Below are positions 1 through 8,948 of a stretch of 64,000 nt of DNA, piece after piece. Under the pieces are notes generated by a model, which saw nothing but the letters and a program-made list of their open reading frames with translations, was not told the DNA's origin and did no database searches. The stretch is taken from positions 992,001-1,056,000 of the forward strand of contig CANNCD010000001.1 in NCBI GenBank assembly GCA_947503035.1. Reading direction: 5' to 3'. Each line of letters begins with the position of its first letter. Position 1 is the first letter of the stretch. The stretch comes from an uncultured Halocynthiibacter sp. Lineage in GTDB: Bacteria > Pseudomonadota > Alphaproteobacteria > Rhodobacterales > Rhodobacteraceae. Made by a program: the position numbers and the translations under genes.

Positions 1-236
1 CGACGCGCCAGTATGCTCGCATTGTGCGGGATTGGGTTTCGTCCATCGGTTTGGAAGTGACCGCATTTGGCACCCATTCGATGCGGCGCACGAAGGTGAC
101 CCAAATCTATAAGAAAACGGGCAACTTTCGTGCCGTCCAGCTGCTGTTGGGGCATACGAAGTTGGATAGCACAGTTCGCTATTTGGGTGTTGAACTTGAA
201 GATGCGCTCGCAATCGCAGAAGCGATCGAAATGTGA
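1..236 (+). CDS. tyrosine-type site-specific recombinase, C-terminal part (cut by window start)
   Basis: The reading frame is open from the window edge (codons begin at base 3) to TGA at 234-236, so only about the last 78 residues are seen. They carry the C-terminal half of a phage-integrase catalytic domain: THSMRRTK (the HxxR box), then LLGHTKLDSTVRYLG, which has the second conserved His region and the Tyr nucleophile in VRYLG. In this family the Tyr attacks DNA during strand exchange. Similar stand-alone integrases occur in several copies in Rhodobacteraceae genomes. A decayed paralogue of the same 3' end lies at about 2740-2875. A GC-rich hairpin follows the stop. The N-terminal half lies outside the window, so intactness cannot be judged. 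Confidence 0.85.
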   Translation, partial: TRQYARIVRDWVSSIGLEVTAFGTHSMRRTKVTQIYKKTGNFRAVQLLLGHTKLDSTVRYLGVELEDALAIAEAIEM

Positions 237-240
237 GTAT

Positions 241-267
241 CTGGGCCGATCGTCACTCACGGCCCAG
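241..267 (+). terminator. hairpin after the recombinase, probable terminator
   Basis: CTGGGCCG and CGGCCCAG form an 8-bp perfect stem with an 11-nt loop, 4 bases after the recombinase stop. There is no T-run, so termination is inferred. The decayed copy near 2875 keeps the same stem with a different loop sequence. Confidence 0.55.
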
Positions 268-411
268 AGCTGCCGTTCGCTACGGACCACAATGCCGGAG
301 GGCAGCTGGCTGACCTCGTTGACATTGGTTATTTGTTTCAATTGGAGAATTCCAAAGTATGACAGTGAGCGGTCTAAAGAATTAAACGCTGAACCGAATA
401 ACAGCCCATAT

Positions 412-891
412 TCAAAACACGATCACAGGCCTGACAGTCATTAGCCATAGTAGCACAACAATAGCCAAGAATGCTGGAACACCACATGCAAACCATATGC
501 GATAAAGCCGCATGTAGCGTGGTGTGAGTGGCGTTCCTGATTGCGATGATATGCGAGCTTCATCTCGCATCTTAGCTTGGATAAACACGACGGGGAGCCA
601 AAATAGACCAATAAAAACATACAGCGCGAGCGACACAGCAATCCAGCCGTTCAAAATGGGCCATCCAATACTGCGCGCTAAAATGATGCCTGTGATAGGC
701 TGCGCGATAGCAGCCGTTGCCGTGAACAGCATGTCTGCGATGACAACAATTGCTGCGGTATGCGCGATTGTGGTAGGGTCCTTGGTCCGATGGGCCATGA
801 CCATGAAAAACGCGATCCCAGCTCCGGTGCCAATTAAAACACATGCACCAAGGACATGCAGTAAGCGGACAACATCAATCCAATCGATCAT
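412..891 (-). CDS. DUF2269 family integral membrane protein
   Basis: This 159-residue protein has four or five hydrophobic segments and opens with VVRLLHVLGACVLIGTGAG, the typical first helix of DUF2269 proteins. It ends with a helix followed by a short tail. The function of the family is unknown. Its ATG overlaps the stop of the upstream SDR gene in an ATGA junction (888-891), so the two are almost certainly translated together. The second gene of the pair also has membrane segments, which suggests one membrane-associated unit. No terminator was seen downstream. Confidence 0.8.
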   Translation of the reverse strand: MIDWIDVVRLLHVLGACVLIGTGAGIAFFMVMAHRTKDPTTIAHTAAIVVIADMLFTATAAIAQPITGIILARSIGWPILNGWIAVSLALYVFIGLFWLPVVFIQAKMRDEARISSQSGTPLTPRYMRLYRIWFACGVPAFLAIVVLLWLMTVRPVIVF

Positions 892-2216
892 CGGGTCTCC
901 AATGCAATGCGTGCGACCAAGGCTAAAGCAATACTCGGCAGCACTTTGACCATTGGTCCGAGCGGATCAAGCCAAAGGTTCGGTACGAAAAACGTCGAGG
1001 CCGCCAAATAAAAGAGACTGACAGCAATTGCGCTCCAGCACATCATTTTTGAATAGGGGCGATAGGCAAGTCCGACTGCTAACGCGATATCAATCGTTGC
1101 CCAAAAGAGAACACTACTGACCGCGAACGCGTGTGGCCATCCGACGTCCTCGAGAACACGCGCTGCTTCGTGCACGCTGATAAAACCAATGACACCAGAT
1201 AAGAACCAAAACACAATCAGCGTGGCGATGATAATAGGGGTCAGCAGTGCCATACGCGCAAACAGACGATCCTCGGCGCGTGCAGGCATGCAGGCCAATG
1301 TCTGCGACAGTGAGCGGACAGGAGGCATCCCAAACGCCGAAATGTTTGCCTGAACTCCAGTCACACCATCGGCCAGCACCTTAATGGCAGTGCTCCTTAG
1401 TGGTGACCTCCACCCCAACTTGCCCAATCCATCCGCGACTATTGACATTACTTGTACCAAAAACAACGGAATTACGACTTCACATCTGGCGGGTGAAAAC
1501 CCCAACCATTGCCGCATGGATGCCACAACTTCTCGCAAAGAATGCGTTTCGCTTTCAACCAAATCTCCGACGAAAAAATTGGGGATAGTACCGGAGAGTG
1601 CTGCGCTCACGGCTTTTGCAACATCGTCCAACGCGACAGTTTGGATTTTGGCATCAGGGATCGCGATGGGTTGTACCAAAGGAAAGGCTGCCAGCATGCG
1701 CAACATAGTCGTGCCACCATAGCTATGTCGGGCCAAGACAAGTCCAGGCCTGAAAATATGATAGTTTACGCCTGAGGACTCGATAGCAGTATCGCCGCGT
1801 GCCTTTGACGCAAGAAATGGAGTCGTCGCATTTTCTTGTGCACCCGCAGCTGAAATTTGAACAAGCTTCACATTTGCGGATGCGCAAGCTTGGGCCAAGG
1901 CCGCCACTGCAAAATGATGGACTATCTCAAGGTCATCCTCGGGCCCATCCTGCAGGGCGCCTGAACAATTCACAACCGCGTCGACCCCTTTCAAAAAAGG
2001 GTGCCACGCATTTTCTTGGGTCAATGAGCGAAGGTCTGCTTCACGCCAATCAATGGCTGGAAGCACGCGTTTGCCGGTGGCGATATCGCGCCCGAGCCCA
2101 ATGATCGTATGTCCGTCTCGCGCTAGGCGTTGCGCGATTCCACACCCGATGAGACCATATGCACCAACTATCAGCACCGTCATCCGTGGCTGTGTATTTA
2201 AAATTGGATCACTCAT
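888..2216 (-). CDS. SDR-family NAD(P)-binding protein fused to a DoxX-like membrane domain
   Basis: The protein has 442 residues. The N-terminal ~290 residues are an atypical short-chain dehydrogenase: the Rossmann motif VGAYGLIG lies near residues 18-25, followed by NCSGA and an ISAAGAQ stretch where extended SDRs keep the active-site Ser. The typical YxxxK is weak (SKARGD). The last ~120 residues contain four hydrophobic helices of the DoxX/SURF4-like type. Such fusions are usually annotated as NAD(P)H-binding or epimerase-like proteins with no assigned substrate. An internal ATG (MTVLIVG, residue 12) is an alternative start. The gene is translationally coupled to the following DUF2269 gene and sits between two related recombinase sequences. 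Confidence 0.75.
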   Translation of the reverse strand: MSDPILNTQPRMTVLIVGAYGLIGCGIAQRLARDGHTIIGLGRDIATGKRVLPAIDWREADLRSLTQENAWHPFLKGVDAVVNCSGALQDGPEDDLEIVHHFAVAALAQACASANVKLVQISAAGAQENATTPFLASKARGDTAIESSGVNYHIFRPGLVLARHSYGGTTMLRMLAAFPLVQPIAIPDAKIQTVALDDVAKAVSAALSGTIPNFFVGDLVESETHSLREVVASMRQWLGFSPARCEVVIPLFLVQVMSIVADGLGKLGWRSPLRSTAIKVLADGVTGVQANISAFGMPPVRSLSQTLACMPARAEDRLFARMALLTPIIIATLIVFWFLSGVIGFISVHEAARVLEDVGWPHAFAVSSVLFWATIDIALAVGLAYRPYSKMMCWSAIAVSLFYLAASTFFVPNLWLDPLGPMVKVLPSIALALVARIALETR

Positions 2217-2559
2217 TTAGTGTCTCGATTGAATATATTGGGGTTGTGACCGTTTAACCTTAGGCGTTTATTCTGCATTAAATAACTGATGTCGTCGCAT
2301 TGTGAAATGCATCTGTTGCCGATTGCGGAAATGAGTCGCACCTCAGAAAATCAACACAATGGGTTCGAAGCTGGTTCTCGATGCATTTGCAAATTGAGAA
2401 GGTTGAGTGGCTGGCACAACGTCCGCTGTCTTCAGGCAGCTTATTCGTCTTCGCAAACGCAGCGAACGGTAGCTCTCCGCCCAAGAGTGTTAATCGGCAA
2501 GAAAAGCCCAAATCCGACCTTCATAGCGACCTCGAATGCTTTATGGCCCCGATGGCACT
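2217..2559. other. intergenic stretch without a recognisable gene
   Basis: Several short frames cross this stretch on both strands, but none shows a domain, a good ribosome binding site or codon use like the neighbours. It lies directly upstream of the decayed recombinase and probably includes its degraded 5' end. Confidence 0.5.
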
Positions 2560-2875
2560 TTCCACTCGGCGAAGAACAAAGACGGCCACCGAAACCCAAA
2601 CATGCTTGGACAATCCAAGTTAGGCTGGAACTTACTGCAAGCCATCTCGATCTGGCTCTGTCTAATATGGCTCTCGATAGCAAACTGCGTGGGTGGGACC
2701 TTATGCGGATGACAGTCGCCGAGTTCATGGCGACGGGGCAGATAAGAGAACTGGCAACCTGCGCGTCGTTCCGCTGTTGTGGAAGCATACGAAGATGGAT
2801 AGCTCAGCGTGTTATTTGGGCGTTGAAATTGGAGATGCACTAGCACTAGCAATAGCAGAAGCGATCAAAATGTAA
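2560..2875 (+). pseudogene. decayed tyrosine recombinase (internal deletion and frameshift)
   Basis: Two pieces of the integrase family lie in different frames. The first, about 2578-2741, reads PKHAWTIQVRLEL...LALSNMALDSKLRG, the conserved N-terminal region of Roseobacter integrases. The second, about 2744-2875, reads KRTGNLRVV...KHTKMDSSACYLGVE...AEAIKM and aligns with the C-terminus of the recombinase at the window start. The middle of the protein, including the first catalytic Arg region and the HxxR box, is missing. LGHTK has become WKHTK, and DALAIAEA has gained two codons (DALALAIAEA). It cannot encode an active recombinase. Confidence 0.8.
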
Positions 2876-2880
2876 GTATT

Positions 2881-2905
2881 CGGGCCGTTCGACACGAGCG
2901 GCCCA
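2881..2905 (+). terminator. hairpin after the decayed recombinase
   Basis: GGGCCG (2882-2887) pairs with CGGCCC (2899-2904). The stem sequence and its distance from the stop match the hairpin behind the first recombinase copy, so the duplicated segment extends beyond the coding region. Confidence 0.45.
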
Positions 2906-3006
2906 CATACCTACATTTGCCTGAAGCAGATGGACCGCGATACAGCTTGTTCAAAGCGGAGAGTTCGTCTCCGATCTATTTGCGGTTGCGAAATTGCTCA
3001 TCGCGC

Positions 3007-3999
3007 TTATCGTGCTACAAAATGACAGGCGCTTTCATGGCCAGAGCTATGCTCACTGAGTACGGGCCGTTGCTGCGCGCATATATCTTGGGCTTTTGGA
3101 CAGCGCGTGCGAAATGCACATCCGGATGGCGGCGACAGCGGCGACGGCAGATCACCGTCAATCATCAGCGACGCCTGATCGCTCGGGGCTTTTTTATCAA
3201 CGTGGGGAACCGCCGCGATCAGTGCTTTGGTATAGGGATGTAGCGGATTGTCATACAGTTCATCGCTGTCTGCGACTTCCACAACAGACCCCAGATATAG
3301 GACCATAACACGCGTGGATATGTGTTGAACGACGCTTAGGTCATGCGCAATGAACATGAGCGAGAGATCCATCTCCTTTTGCAGATCCATCAGCAAATTG
3401 ATCACTTGCGCCTGGATCGAGACATCCAGAGCCGAGACCGGTTCATCACAAATGATGAGCTTGGGCTCCAACACCAAAGCCCGCGCGATTCCGATACGTT
3501 GGCACTGGCCACCAGAAAATTCGTGAGGATAGCGGCTGACCATATTTGGTAGGAGACCCACCCGTTCCATGACCTTCGCGACTTTCTCTTTGATTTCGGC
3601 TTTCGGCATTTTGGGAAAATGCGTCTTTAGAGGTTCGCCAATGATTTGGCCAAGCGTCATCCGCGGATCAAGCGAGGCAAGCGGATCCTGAAAAATCATC
3701 TGCAGATCTTTGCGCTTATCACGCATTTCCGATGACTTTAGATCGACAAGGTCCTGCCCCATCCACAAGACTTTGCCAGCATGAACAGGAACCATCTGGA
3801 TCACCGCCCGTGCCAAAGTCGATTTTCCGCAGCCGCTCTCGCCCACAATTCCAAGCGTTTCGCCACGCTTGATATCGAAACTGATCCCATCGACGGCCTT
3901 AACGTAGGTGGCCTCGCGACGGTTCAGAAATCCGCGGTTCCTGTAAGGAAAGTAAACTTTAACGTCCTCGACGCGAAGAAGTGTTTCTGACTGGATCAT
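3007..3999 (-). CDS. oppF: oligopeptide/dipeptide ABC transporter, ATP-binding protein OppF
   Basis: This 330-residue cytoplasmic ATPase powers peptide uptake together with OppD. Walker A is GESGCGKST (near residue 52), the ABC signature is FSGGQCQRIGIA, and Walker B is LIICDEPVSALD, followed by the H-loop FIAHDLSVV. The C-terminus carries the Cys-containing oligo_HPY extension (CAFRTRCPKAQDIC) typical of OppD/OppF. Its ATG overlaps the oppD stop (ATGA at 3996-3999). It is the last gene of the operon. The substrate class (peptide, or another ligand of this importer family) is inferred from similarity only. Confidence 0.9.
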   Translation of the reverse strand: MIQSETLLRVEDVKVYFPYRNRGFLNRREATYVKAVDGISFDIKRGETLGIVGESGCGKSTLARAVIQMVPVHAGKVLWMGQDLVDLKSSEMRDKRKDLQMIFQDPLASLDPRMTLGQIIGEPLKTHFPKMPKAEIKEKVAKVMERVGLLPNMVSRYPHEFSGGQCQRIGIARALVLEPKLIICDEPVSALDVSIQAQVINLLMDLQKEMDLSLMFIAHDLSVVQHISTRVMVLYLGSVVEVADSDELYDNPLHPYTKALIAAVPHVDKKAPSDQASLMIDGDLPSPLSPPSGCAFRTRCPKAQDICAQQRPVLSEHSSGHESACHFVAR

Positions 4000-4964
4000 G
4001 AGAGTGCCTCCTTTGGGACATGACAGGCGCGCGACCGAGTAGGTTCAAACAGATCGAGCACGGGAGGTTGCTCTGCGCATTGCGCATTGGCAAAACCACA
4101 GCGCGGAGAAAAGGCGCAGCCTTTGGGGGGATGCATCATATTCGGCGGGTTGCCCGGAATGGTTGCCAATTCTGGTGTCTTGGCGCCCAGCCGCGGCAAG
4201 GCACGCAGCAAGCCCTGCGTGTAAGGATGCGAGGGGGTCTCGAAAACCTGATTGGTTGGACCCGTTTCCATGACGCGGCCGCCATAAAGGACAAGCGTGT
4301 CTTCGCAACTGCCGGCGACGACACCTAGGTCATGGGTGATCAGGATAATGCCCATACCAAAGTCATTTTGAAGATCGCTCAGAAGGTTCATGATCTGTGC
4401 TTGAACGGTAACATCAAGAGCCGTGGTCGGTTCATCCGCAATCACAAGACGCGGGTGACACAGCAACGACATCGCGATCATAACCCGTTGGCGCATACCG
4501 CCCGAAAACTCATGGGGGAACATGTTCACCCGACGTTTGGGGTCGGGAATTTTCACGGCGTCCAACATTTTGATAGCGTCTTTGATGGCGTCTGATTTGG
4601 TCATCCCGTTATGGTGCACCAGTACCTCTGCCATTTGGTCACTGACCCGCAGATAGGGGTTAAGCGAGGTCATCGGGTCCTGAAAGATCATCGAGATCTG
4701 AGCCGAGCGATATGTGTTCATCACAGCATCCGACGCGTTCAGGATTTCGTTTCCTTCGAATTTGACCGACCCTGTCGCAGTGCCGTTTTCCGCCAGTAAG
4801 CCCATGATCGAAAACGACGTCTGGCTTTTGCCCGATCCGCTTTCGCCGACAATAGCCAGTGTTTTGCCTTCTTCCAAAGAAAAGTTGACGTTTTGCACCG
4901 CTTTTACAACCCCATCTGGGGTTTTGAACGACACGCTAAGGTCTTGAACTTCAAGTAAACTCAT
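3996..4964 (-). CDS. oppD: oligopeptide/dipeptide ABC transporter, ATP-binding protein OppD
   Basis: This 322-residue ATPase subunit has Walker A GESGSGKSQT, signature FSGGMRQRVMIAMSLL, Walker B LVIADEPTTALD and the C-terminal oligo_HPY segment CAFSPRCGFANAQC. It pairs with OppF at the cytoplasmic face of the OppB/OppC channel. GGAG lies 6 bases before the ATG. The gap to the oppC stop is 9 bases and the end overlaps oppF by 4, as expected in a tightly coupled operon. Confidence 0.9.
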   Translation of the reverse strand: MSLLEVQDLSVSFKTPDGVVKAVQNVNFSLEEGKTLAIVGESGSGKSQTSFSIMGLLAENGTATGSVKFEGNEILNASDAVMNTYRSAQISMIFQDPMTSLNPYLRVSDQMAEVLVHHNGMTKSDAIKDAIKMLDAVKIPDPKRRVNMFPHEFSGGMRQRVMIAMSLLCHPRLVIADEPTTALDVTVQAQIMNLLSDLQNDFGMGIILITHDLGVVAGSCEDTLVLYGGRVMETGPTNQVFETPSHPYTQGLLRALPRLGAKTPELATIPGNPPNMMHPPKGCAFSPRCGFANAQCAEQPPVLDLFEPTRSRACHVPKEALS

Positions 4965-4973
4965 TTCGGGCTC

Positions 4974-5888
4974 CTATCTGTCTTTGGGGTCAAGCGCATC
5001 GCGCAGACCGTCACCGATGAAGAAAAAGCAAAACAACGTCACAACAAAGAAAGAGAGCGGGAACAGCAGCTGCCAGTAGGTTCCATATTGCAGGGTCGAT
5101 GCGCCCTCGGAAATCAACGCGCCCCAACTTGTGTTTGGTTCTTGGACGCCCAGCCCAAGGAACGAGATGAAGCTCTCGGTTAGGATCATCTGTGGCACCA
5201 AAAGCGTCGCGTAAATGACGATCACCCCAAGCAGGTTCGGGATGATATGGCGCAGAACGATCACATGGTGGCGTACACCTGTGGCCAAGGCCGCTTCGAT
5301 GTATTCCTTGGACTTCAACGCAAGGGTTTGCCCGCGCACAATCCGAGCCATTTCAAGCCATGAAATCATGCCCACGCCCGCAAACAACAACCACATGGAA
5401 CGGCCGAAGACGACCAACAACAAGATCAAAACAAACATGTAGGGCACGGCCATCAAGATATCGACCAGTCGCATCATGATGTTGTCTGTCCGCCCGCCAA
5501 TATAGCCAGAGGTGGCCCCGTACAGCGTGCCAAGGACAACCGCGATGCCCGAGCCGATCAAGCCAACCATCAACGAAACTTGTGTCCCTTGGATGACCCG
5601 AGAGTATAGATCGCGGCCGAGTTCATCGGTGCCGAAATAATGCCCTGTTTCGATGGAGGGCGCGCCCATGGTGGCGATATCACCCAGAACATTCCAATCG
5701 ATTGTTTCGTTGTCCCATGCGGCGAAATGCGGGCCGATGATCGCAATAACGACAATAAGTCCCATGATGAGCAGGCTGATGACCGCGGCTGTGTTCTGGA
5801 AGAAGCGCCGACGTGCATCTTGCCAAAGCGAGCGGCCTTTTACGACCGGCTCGGGGCTCGTTGCAGGTGATATGGATGTGTCTGACAT
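4974..5888 (-). CDS. oppC: oligopeptide/dipeptide ABC transporter permease OppC
   Basis: This inner-membrane permease has 304 residues and six predicted helices. It carries the N-terminal OppC_N segment (LWQDARRRFFQNTAAVISLL) and the inner-membrane EAA-type loop EAALATGVRHHVIVLRHIIP that contacts the ATPases. A longer frame runs upstream to 5975, but the ATG at 5888 has GGGAG 6 bases ahead and gives the normal family length. The gap to the oppB stop is 10 bases. Confidence 0.88.
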   Translation of the reverse strand: MSDTSISPATSPEPVVKGRSLWQDARRRFFQNTAAVISLLIMGLIVVIAIIGPHFAAWDNETIDWNVLGDIATMGAPSIETGHYFGTDELGRDLYSRVIQGTQVSLMVGLIGSGIAVVLGTLYGATSGYIGGRTDNIMMRLVDILMAVPYMFVLILLLVVFGRSMWLLFAGVGMISWLEMARIVRGQTLALKSKEYIEAALATGVRHHVIVLRHIIPNLLGVIVIYATLLVPQMILTESFISFLGLGVQEPNTSWGALISEGASTLQYGTYWQLLFPLSFFVVTLFCFFFIGDGLRDALDPKDR

Positions 5889-5898
5889 CGTCTGCTCC

Positions 5899-6822
5899 CT
5901 AGAGTTTGATTTTCGGGTCAATCCACGCGTAGAGGATATCAACGAGAAGGTTGAAAAAGATGGTGAGCGTGCCAATGAGGATCGTGATCCCCATCATCAC
6001 CGCATAGTCACGGTTCAGCGCAGAGTTCACAAAGGCCTGACCGATACCACCAGTGGTGAAGTAAAGATCGATCACAACGGAACCGGTGATCATCACCACG
6101 AAGGTTGGCCCCAAGTAAGAAATGACAGGCAACATCGCAGGTTTCAGCGCATGACGGAACAGTATGGTACGGGCAGGAATACCCTTGGCGCGGGCTGTTC
6201 GGATAAAATTGCTGTGCATCACTTCAAGCAATGAAGACCGCATAATCCGAGCGATGGAGGCCATAAAGCTTGTGGATAGAGCGATCACAGGCATGATCAG
6301 ATATTGCCACTGCCCGCCGTTCCAGCCGCCGCCAGGCAGCCAGCCAAGCCAAAGCGTAAAGATCAAAACCAAGATCGGCGCCATCACAAAGTTCGGAAGA
6401 ACCTGTGCCCCGATTGAAATGCCAACCGCAAGATAATCCCAAACCGAATTTTTGTTCAACGCCGCCGTCATGCCAAGGGCACAGCCCGCGATCACGGCAA
6501 CCGCAAACGAAATCGCGCCATACGTAAGCGTCACAGGAAAGCCCTGCGCGATAATCTCGTTCACCGTGCGGTCTTTGTATTGAAACGATGGACCAAAATC
6601 GAAATGGAAAACCACGTCATAGACATAGCGGCCAATCTGTTTCCATAAGGGATCAGTAAGGTGATATTTCGCTTCTAGATTGGCCAATACTTCGGGCGGA
6701 AGTGGTCGGTCCGACGAGAACGGACCACCGGGTGCCGAGTGCATGAGCACGAAGGAAAATACGATCAAGATCAACAGAGTTGGGATCGCGTAAAATAGGC
6801 GCTTCAAGATATAGGTCAGCAA
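5899..6822 (-). CDS. oppB: oligopeptide/dipeptide ABC transporter permease OppB, TTG start
   Basis: This 307-residue permease with six helices opens LLTYILKRLFYAIPTLL, the usual OppB start. It has the EAA-type loop FIRTARAKGIPARTILFRHA and the C-terminal ILYAWIDPKIKL. The frame extends upstream without homology to 6984. TTG at 6822 with AGGAG 7 bases ahead gives the standard length and start, so TTG is chosen. A strong hairpin lies between oppA and this start. Confidence 0.85.
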   Translation of the reverse strand: MLTYILKRLFYAIPTLLILIVFSFVLMHSAPGGPFSSDRPLPPEVLANLEAKYHLTDPLWKQIGRYVYDVVFHFDFGPSFQYKDRTVNEIIAQGFPVTLTYGAISFAVAVIAGCALGMTAALNKNSVWDYLAVGISIGAQVLPNFVMAPILVLIFTLWLGWLPGGGWNGGQWQYLIMPVIALSTSFMASIARIMRSSLLEVMHSNFIRTARAKGIPARTILFRHALKPAMLPVISYLGPTFVVMITGSVVIDLYFTTGGIGQAFVNSALNRDYAVMMGITILIGTLTIFFNLLVDILYAWIDPKIKL

Positions 6823-6864
6823 TGCGGCGCTCCTGGAGTTGAGAATCTGGGCAGACGGTAGATC

Positions 6865-6916
6865 TTGCGCCGCCCCAAGGCCTGGGGACGAGACCAAAGA
6901 ATGGGGGGCGGCGCAA
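6865..6916 (-). promoter_or_regulatory. intercistronic hairpin between oppA and oppB
   Basis: TTGCGCCGCCCC (6865-6876) and GGGGCGGCGCAA (6905-6916) form a perfect 12-bp stem with a 28-nt loop, starting 22 bases after the oppA stop. There is no T-run on the minus strand. This placement is typical of hairpins that protect the 3' end of a binding-protein message or attenuate the distal transporter genes, so that the periplasmic protein is made in excess. The role is inferred. Confidence 0.65.
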
Positions 6917-6937
6917 AGACAGCACAAAGCGTGCTGA

Positions 6938-8557
6938 TTACTCGGCGGTGAAATAGAGCTCGCGAGAGTACCATTTCTGTTCAACGTTTCCGACGGGCCA
7001 GTTTTGCAGGCTTTCGTCCATCATATAGACACCGGCATAGTGATAGATCGGAAGGATCGGCACGTCCTGCGCGAGGACTTGTTCGATACGCGTAAAGCTC
7101 TCTGAGGGATCATCGGTGGTTTTCGCCGCATCCAACAGGGCATCTACCTCGTCGTTGGCATAGCCCGCATCGTTGTACACATGGGTGCTGCTCATCAAAT
7201 CAAGGAAGGACGATGCCATGTTATAGGGCCCGCACCAACCCGCGCGACCAATGTCGAATTCTTGGTTTGATCGGGCTTCAAGGAACGTTTTCCATTCCAT
7301 GTTTTGCAGCACGATCTCGACACCCAAGGCCTGTTTCCACATTTGTGAAACAGCAATCGCGATTTTGCGGTGCGTTTCGCTCGTGTTATATAGCAAATCA
7401 AGTTCGATTGGATTGTCGGGACCATAGCCCGCCTCGGCCATCAATGCCCGCGCCCGCTCAATCCGCTCCGCTTGCGTCATCTCAGCAGCAGGGTTTTCAG
7501 GCGGCACAAAGTTTGAAATCGCTTCTGGTGTAAACGTATAGGCTTCGAATTCGCCGCCCTGAAGGATTGCGTTGGTGATGACCTCGCGATTGATGGTCAA
7601 GTAGAGCGCTTCGCGTACACGTTGATCAAGCAAAGCTGGGTGGGCCGAGTCGGTCATGTTGATGAAATAGTAATAGGCACAGGACCGAGGAAAGCTGATG
7701 GCCTCTTCGGGATGCTGTTTGCTCAGTGAATTAAACTGGCCGGTTGGTACCTCTGTCCGGTCTAGCTCACCCGCCAAATAACGTGTCAACGCAGCGTTTT
7801 CATCCGAGATGACAAGAGCTTCGACGCGATCGATAATGGTCGCGTCATTGTTCCAATACATCGCGTTGCGCACACGAACAGTTTTTTCCTGCGGCACATG
7901 TTCGCTCAGAACATAGGCACCGTTGGAAACGATATTTTCTGGTTTTGTCCAGCTTGAACCAAACTCTTCAACAACCCAGCGTGGGGAGGGAAATGTGGGC
8001 TCGCTTGTTGTCATCAGCGGGAAATGCCCCATGCTGGTTTCCAAACGAACCTCAAGCGTGTGATCATCCAATGCTGTAACGCCTAGCTCCGATGCCTCCA
8101 TATCACCTGCGATGATCGCGGAAACATTCACCAGCCCCATTTCTTCTGCAAACCAAGAATAGGGAGACGCGGTCGCAGGATCGACGAAACGCTTCCATGA
8201 ATACTCAAAGTCACCAGCGGTCACAGGCGTTCCGTCGGACCATTTCGCATCATCACGCAGATAGAACGTATAGACGGTCTTATCTTCGTTTGCGTCAAAA
8301 TGTGTCGCGACACCAGGAACCAAATTCCCCTCGGCATCCTGGTTCATCAGGCCTTCAAATATGTCGCGCACAATCGCGCCGCCATCCACGTCTTCGGACA
8401 TTTGTGGGTCAATTGAGGCGAATTCGTCACCAATGCGATATGTGAAAACCTGTTCATCTGACAACAATTCGTTCGTGACGGGATGATTGGCAGACATGGC
8501 AACAGTTGCACACAAAGTAAGTGCGGTTGTCATTGAAAGAATGGCTGGCGTTTTCAT
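6938..8557 (-). CDS. oppA: peptide ABC transporter substrate-binding protein OppA
   Basis: This 539-residue periplasmic protein has a signal peptide (MKTPAILSMTTALTLCATVAMSA). It belongs to the family-5 solute-binding proteins: it has the conserved DAKWSDGTPVTAGDFEYSWKR stretch near residues 110-130 and LRDDAKWSDG upstream of it. It would capture oligopeptides and deliver them to OppB/C. AAGGAG lies 5 bases before the ATG. It is the first gene of the operon and transcription must start in the 391-base gap shared with the divergent LysR gene. Confidence 0.9.
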   Translation of the reverse strand: MKTPAILSMTTALTLCATVAMSANHPVTNELLSDEQVFTYRIGDEFASIDPQMSEDVDGGAIVRDIFEGLMNQDAEGNLVPGVATHFDANEDKTVYTFYLRDDAKWSDGTPVTAGDFEYSWKRFVDPATASPYSWFAEEMGLVNVSAIIAGDMEASELGVTALDDHTLEVRLETSMGHFPLMTTSEPTFPSPRWVVEEFGSSWTKPENIVSNGAYVLSEHVPQEKTVRVRNAMYWNNDATIIDRVEALVISDENAALTRYLAGELDRTEVPTGQFNSLSKQHPEEAISFPRSCAYYYFINMTDSAHPALLDQRVREALYLTINREVITNAILQGGEFEAYTFTPEAISNFVPPENPAAEMTQAERIERARALMAEAGYGPDNPIELDLLYNTSETHRKIAIAVSQMWKQALGVEIVLQNMEWKTFLEARSNQEFDIGRAGWCGPYNMASSFLDLMSSTHVYNDAGYANDEVDALLDAAKTTDDPSESFTRIEQVLAQDVPILPIYHYAGVYMMDESLQNWPVGNVEQKWYSRELYFTAE

Positions 8558-8948
8558 GAGAACTCCTTGGCTCGTCAGTTGATTTGAACCCGCATTGGAA
8601 AGAGAAATGGAAGAATATTTCAGCGACTGGAATGCGGATTTAACTTTGATAGAAACTGTATTACGCCAAACAGCGCCGCGGTTTTCTTGCTAAATAGTCG
8701 GGTATGATGAGCTAAACTCAACCATTCGCTCCATCGCGTTGATTCAGTTGCGCAAACCGGAACCTGACCAATTCATGCTTTTTTAACTTTCACTCAACCG
8801 CTTCTAGAACTTGCAAACTTTGAGGGGTATTGGTTGGAAAATGGGCATTTTGCGAACCGTTTGCGCGCGTATTTCATTGGCATCGACCTAAACAGGGTTT
8901 CACACTTGGGGTTGGATTCGTTACCCTGAGGTAAAAATGAGGTAGCGA
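8558..8948. promoter_or_regulatory. divergent control region between oppA and the LysR gene
   Basis: This 391-base gap has no coding signal and must hold the promoters of oppA (minus) and the LysR regulator (plus). It is AT-rich in the middle. I could not single out a convincing LysR box or -35/-10 pair. Confidence 0.5.
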
